From assembly GCA_016801885.1 (NCBI GenBank), contig CM028898.1:13118858-13182857 (forward strand): a stretch of 64,000 nucleotides of DNA, in the 5' to 3' direction. This document shows positions 61,657-64,000 of this stretch, one piece after another (within the stretch, counting starts at the first letter, position 1; every line of letters starts with the position of its first letter). This DNA is from Toxotes chatareus. Taxonomy: Eukaryota > Chordata > Actinopteri > Toxotidae. The notes under the pieces are model-generated. The model was given only the letters and a program-made list of their open reading frames with translations, made no database searches and was not told the origin of the DNA. A program made the position numbers and the translations under genes.

Positions 61657-64000
61657 CTGTTTGAACAGATAATTGTTTTCCCTCTTATATAGTAATCAAT
61701 TCAATTACAACACATAAACAAATCGCAGAGGAAGTGTAGCAGGTTTGTTTGCATGAATACATTCCCCCATAATGCTGAGAAACAATAAATTAGCTTGGGC
61801 TTTAGTCTTTTCACGACTTTGGTTATTGTATAATTCTTTCTACAAATTAGTATTGTTAGATTACAAATCACTTAAGGATACAGTAGTTGTAATGACAATT
61901 AAGCCAGAGATGGATTAAAATTTTAGAGAGGCCCCAAGGGCAAAAATGAGCTCCACGCCCACCCATTGAGACTCCCCACCAGGATACATACATGATGCCC
62001 TCTGTGCAGTACATATGTACCCTGCTGTGAGCTTGTTCCTGTCAAATTTAGAGCGCAGAGCAGGCTATACTTTGCATATGCATTATATGCCCAAAAACCA
62101 ACCTGTAGTCCTATACTGTAATAACAGGTCCCAGGTCCTCTGTGACTTTTCTGAGGTAATTTGACAAAACACAAGTTTAGAAAATTATGAATAGATGTAT
62201 TTAGATTTTGACACAGAACCCATAAAATTATTAATGGTAAGGTACTAGTCTGCCTTACTTGATATTCCCTGACAAATTTGCAGTCAAATTGCCAAAACCT
62301 GATACACAGTTCCCTGGGGCTTTTTAATGCTAAACTAATCTATAAATCCCTGTGTGCTCCCTTTGTAGCTAACCATTTGTCATGTGTCAAAGAGAAGATA
62401 AGGATGCCATTCTTACAAGTGTGTTTTTGAAGAAGTAGATGTGAGAGTCCCTCCTGTCATAAAAGGCCGTGTCAATGGGACTGGACACCCCTGGGAAACC
62501 TTCAGAGATTAACCTTGGATAGCGGTGACCTTCTGGGTCCTGTCTGAATACCTTGTCATTCTCACTGTCATACTTCCAGAACCGAGCACCTGCACAAAAC
62601 AACAACACTTTCTCAATATCTCTTTAAAGAAAATTAATAACCCAAGTGTAATATCTGTTTTTATTTACACATGCAACATAATGTAAAAGTACCTTTAAAG
62701 AAGTAAACTGCATCTCTTCTTCTGGACCACACATGCACAAATGCGTCCACTCCATCTGCGGGAATTCCACGCCAACCGATCTGCAGTGCAACTGGATCAC
62801 CATAACGTGTTCGGTTATATCTGTTCTCATACAGCCAATACCAGCCGTCTCTCATGAAGTAGGTGTTAAAGCGGATGACCACCTCCCCATAGGGTGTCTT
62901 TTCCTTTCTGATCCAATCAAACACTGTGTTGAAGCGGCCCTTACAGCCCCCTGGAGAAAGAAAAGCGTGCATTTGTATCAGTATATGAAGTGTGTAAGGA
63001 GAATTTAAGCTTTTTTATCTCTGGAGCTGTATGTGAATGTATCCACTAGATGGTGCTGTAACAATGTACCATAAAGGTGCTGTATTGCTTTCCTGTCCAT
63101 CCAGTCCATCTCAAAGCCAGACTCATGTGGCAGATAGCTGGGCTGCATTATAGATCCAGATCTGTATATGTGCGGGAGACCTAAGACATGGCCGATCTCA
63201 TGAACTGCCACCTGAATGATGGGAAATGAAAATGTTAGAATGACTGAGCTTCAACTGAACTTCTGATTATTGATGGTTCCTATGTTCTTGGTGTAGTAGG
63301 CTTACTTTGAGAAGGCTGATCCCACTGCCAGCATTGGGAGCAGTGAAATGTTCATCATCATCAAAGTGTATATCACCCAGGAACCAGGCGTGGGCAAATT
63401 CTTGACCAGTGCCATCAAACCTCTGATTGCATCCAAGATGCCTTCCTGTGTGGGATAAAGTGAGAATTTTAAAAGATGCATTGTCTTCTTTATTTATTTG
63501 AGAAATGTCTACATGCAGTATAATAATAATAATAAAAAAGACTTACCTGTACCAAAGCCCAGCCTGATATCAACATCCTCCAGTGGGGAACGTGTGTCCT
63601 CTACAAACTCCAGCGGAGACACCTCACTCCACATCCTGAAGGCCAGTCTGAAGATGTACCTCTGCTCTTCAATAGACAGCTGACTGCTGTAGCCTTCTCC
63701 TATAAGCCTCCATTTCAGCACCGTCTTGGAAAAGGCCATGTAACCAGTCTCACTCAAATCTCTCTTGTGCCTGCTTTTGGATACAAGAGTGGCAAGATGA
63801 CGTTTCCTACGTCGCACTGCTTCGCTCTGATGCATGTTCACACTTATATTTACCATCCGATCGTATGTGATATGTGAGCTGTTTAGAGAGGTGTCATCAG
63901 ACAGGTTAAATTCTTCTGTGTAATTCGTGCTGGTGTCATTGGAAATGCCTGTGAGGACACTTTCTGTGTCATTAAAATTGAATGTGTCATCTTCAGAGGA
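61351..64000 (-). CDS. mmp21: Matrix metalloproteinase 21, 5'-truncated by window edge (6 exons visible)
   Basis: Secreted zinc endopeptidase of the metzincin/MMP family, needed for left-right axis determination (established for the family in fish, frog, mouse and human heterotaxy). Coding segments, in transcript order, are 64000-63547, 63445-63306, 63211-63070, 62950-62693, 62589-62417 and 61656-61351. All joins are GT-AG and keep frame, giving 490 visible residues before a TAA stop. Domains in order are an acidic glycosylation-rich propeptide end, two furin-type motifs (RRRKR and RHKR), the catalytic domain with HEIGHVLGLPH and Met-turn SIMQP, and a four-blade hemopexin domain bounded by Cys in GCKGRF and DICNV. 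Human MMP21 is 569 residues, so roughly the first 80-120 residues (signal peptide, cysteine switch) are outside the window. The catalytic and hemopexin sequence follows human MMP21 closely, as I recall it, and is not MMP11, 23 or 28. No frameshift or lost active-site residue is seen. Confidence 0.97.
61657..62416 (-). other. mmp21 last intron (760 bp), the only long one
   Basis: This intron has a GTAAGA donor at 62416 and TCAAACAG acceptor at 61657. The other visible introns are 94-119 bp, so it is enlarged. The block at about 61900-62180 (gagaggccccaagggcaaaa, and a stretch around ccccaccaggatacatac) has a different composition and may be a decayed interspersed repeat, which would explain the size. 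No open frame in it resembles a protein. Confidence 0.7.
62417..62589 (-). CDS. mmp21: mmp21 exon 6: middle hemopexin blades
   Basis: This 173-bp exon has acceptor GTGCAG and a GTAAGA donor. It completes the split Gly codon, then encodes ARFWKYD, GHRYPRLISEGFPGVSSPID and AFYDRRDSHIYFFKNTL. The FWKYD and YFFK signatures mark consecutive hemopexin blades. It ends on a codon boundary, so exon 7 continues in phase 0 as VYAFDVE. Confidence 0.95.
62693..62950 (-). CDS. mmp21: mmp21 exon 5: start of hemopexin domain
   Basis: This 258-bp exon lies between acceptor CTCCAG and a GTACTT donor. It starts with the rest of the split Gly codon and GCKGRFNTVFDWI, whose Cys is the first hemopexin disulfide partner. 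It goes on with WYWLYENRYNRTRYGDP and ends at AVYFFKG. NRT is a potential N-glycosylation site. The linker between catalytic and hemopexin domains is essentially absent, as in MMP21 orthologues. The GTACTT donor is weaker than GTAAGT, and exon 4 also uses a GTAC donor. Confidence 0.95.
63070..63211 (-). CDS. mmp21: mmp21 exon 4: catalytic zinc helix and Met-turn
   Basis: This 142-bp exon follows acceptor TTCAG and starts in phase 0 with VAVHEIGHVLGLPH. The three zinc-binding His residues and the catalytic Glu lie at 63202-63170, and the Met-turn (SIMQP) has its Met at 63148-63146. The exon continues through DWMDRKAIQHLY and ends one base into a Gly codon at 63070, before GTACAT. The Pro between Leu and the third His (GLPH) is characteristic of MMP21; most MMPs have GLDH or GLGH. 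Confidence 0.97.
63306..63445 (-). CDS. mmp21: mmp21 exon 3: structural zinc/calcium-binding part of catalytic domain
   Basis: This 140-bp exon has acceptor CACAG before 63445 and a GTAAG donor after 63306. It opens by completing the split Gly codon, then encodes RHLGCNQRFDGTGQEFAHAW and LGDIHFDDDEHFT. The H/D-rich segment supplies the ligands of the structural zinc and calcium in MMP catalytic domains. It ends in phase 0 with SLLK, leading directly into VAVHEIGH in the next exon. The free Cys in HLGCNQ is also present in human MMP21 as I recall it, which separates it from most other MMPs. Confidence 0.95.
63547..64000 (-). CDS. mmp21: mmp21 exon (probable exon 2, 5' end outside window): propeptide end, furin sites, start of catalytic domain
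   Basis: The frame is open from the window edge at 64000 to a GTAAGT donor after 63547, with one base of a split Gly codon left over. From 63973 to 63845 it encodes an acidic Ser/Thr/Asn-rich stretch with six N-x-S/T sequons. RRRKR (63814-63800) and RHKR (63772-63761) follow; cleavage at the second would release a catalytic domain starting at Asp (63760). The catalytic part includes MAFSK, WRLIGEGYSSQL and VDIRLGFGTG, matching the MMP21 beta-strand region that leads into the structural-zinc loop. The 5' splice boundary is uncertain. A weak acceptor-like CACAG near 63949-63953 could make the exon start there, but the open frame and sequon-rich composition favour coding sequence to the edge. 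Confidence 0.93.

Noticed and set aside
61923..62174. 83-codon frame in the last mmp21 intron
   Set aside because: Lies between validated splice sites, has no family similarity, and may be part of a decayed repeat.
62733..63008. Plus-strand frame across mmp21 exon 5
   Set aside because: Antisense shadow of the real minus-strand exon.
1..64000. CRISPR arrays, operons, phage or plasmid genes
   Set aside because: Nothing with regular spaced repeats or prokaryotic gene structure; the window is vertebrate nuclear DNA.

Overview
The window looks like nuclear DNA from a teleost fish, probably a percomorph. Three observations support this. The one clear gene has short vertebrate-type GT-AG introns, four of the five visible ones being 94-119 bp. 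The noncoding sequence carries decayed copies of MITE-like families and LINE2-type 3' tails that I recognise from teleost genomes. The background is AT-rich, CpG-poor and full of CA/TG microsatellites. No bacterial, plasmid, phage or CRISPR features are present.

The only gene I can name with confidence is mmp21 (matrix metalloproteinase 21), on the minus strand at the right edge (61351-64000 and beyond). Six exons are visible: the end of the propeptide, the furin-type cleavage sites, the zinc-protease domain with HEIGHVLGLPH, and the complete hemopexin domain to the stop codon. The signal peptide and cysteine switch lie past position 64000. MMP21 is a secreted protease required for left-right body asymmetry in fish, frog, mouse and human. 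In this copy the part of the propeptide just before the furin sites is acidic and holds six N-glycosylation sequons in about 43 residues.

The other 61 kb has no convincing coding sequence. A CpG-rich island at about 30150-30980 contains a good minus-strand splice donor (CAG|GTAAGA, exon end at 30543). This is most simply the promoter and noncoding first exon of a second leftward-transcribed gene whose coding exons are beyond position 1. Under that reading, 1-30542 is its first intron and about 30.7-61.3 kb is the intergenic gap to mmp21. Both halves contain segments that look like conserved noncoding regulatory elements (homeodomain cores, two RFX X-box-like sites), as expected around a developmental regulator. 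I cannot identify that gene. In human, CTBP2 lies on the same side of MMP21 in the same orientation, so it is a weak candidate.

The rest is repeats: four copies of one MITE-like family, single copies of two others, LINE2-like tails, a decayed Tc1/mariner-like fragment, many microsatellites and poly(A/T) tracts, two strong G-quadruplex motifs, and a near-perfect 29-bp hairpin at 60281-60343 that looks like a template-switch product. I found no evidence of an undescribed multi-gene system.
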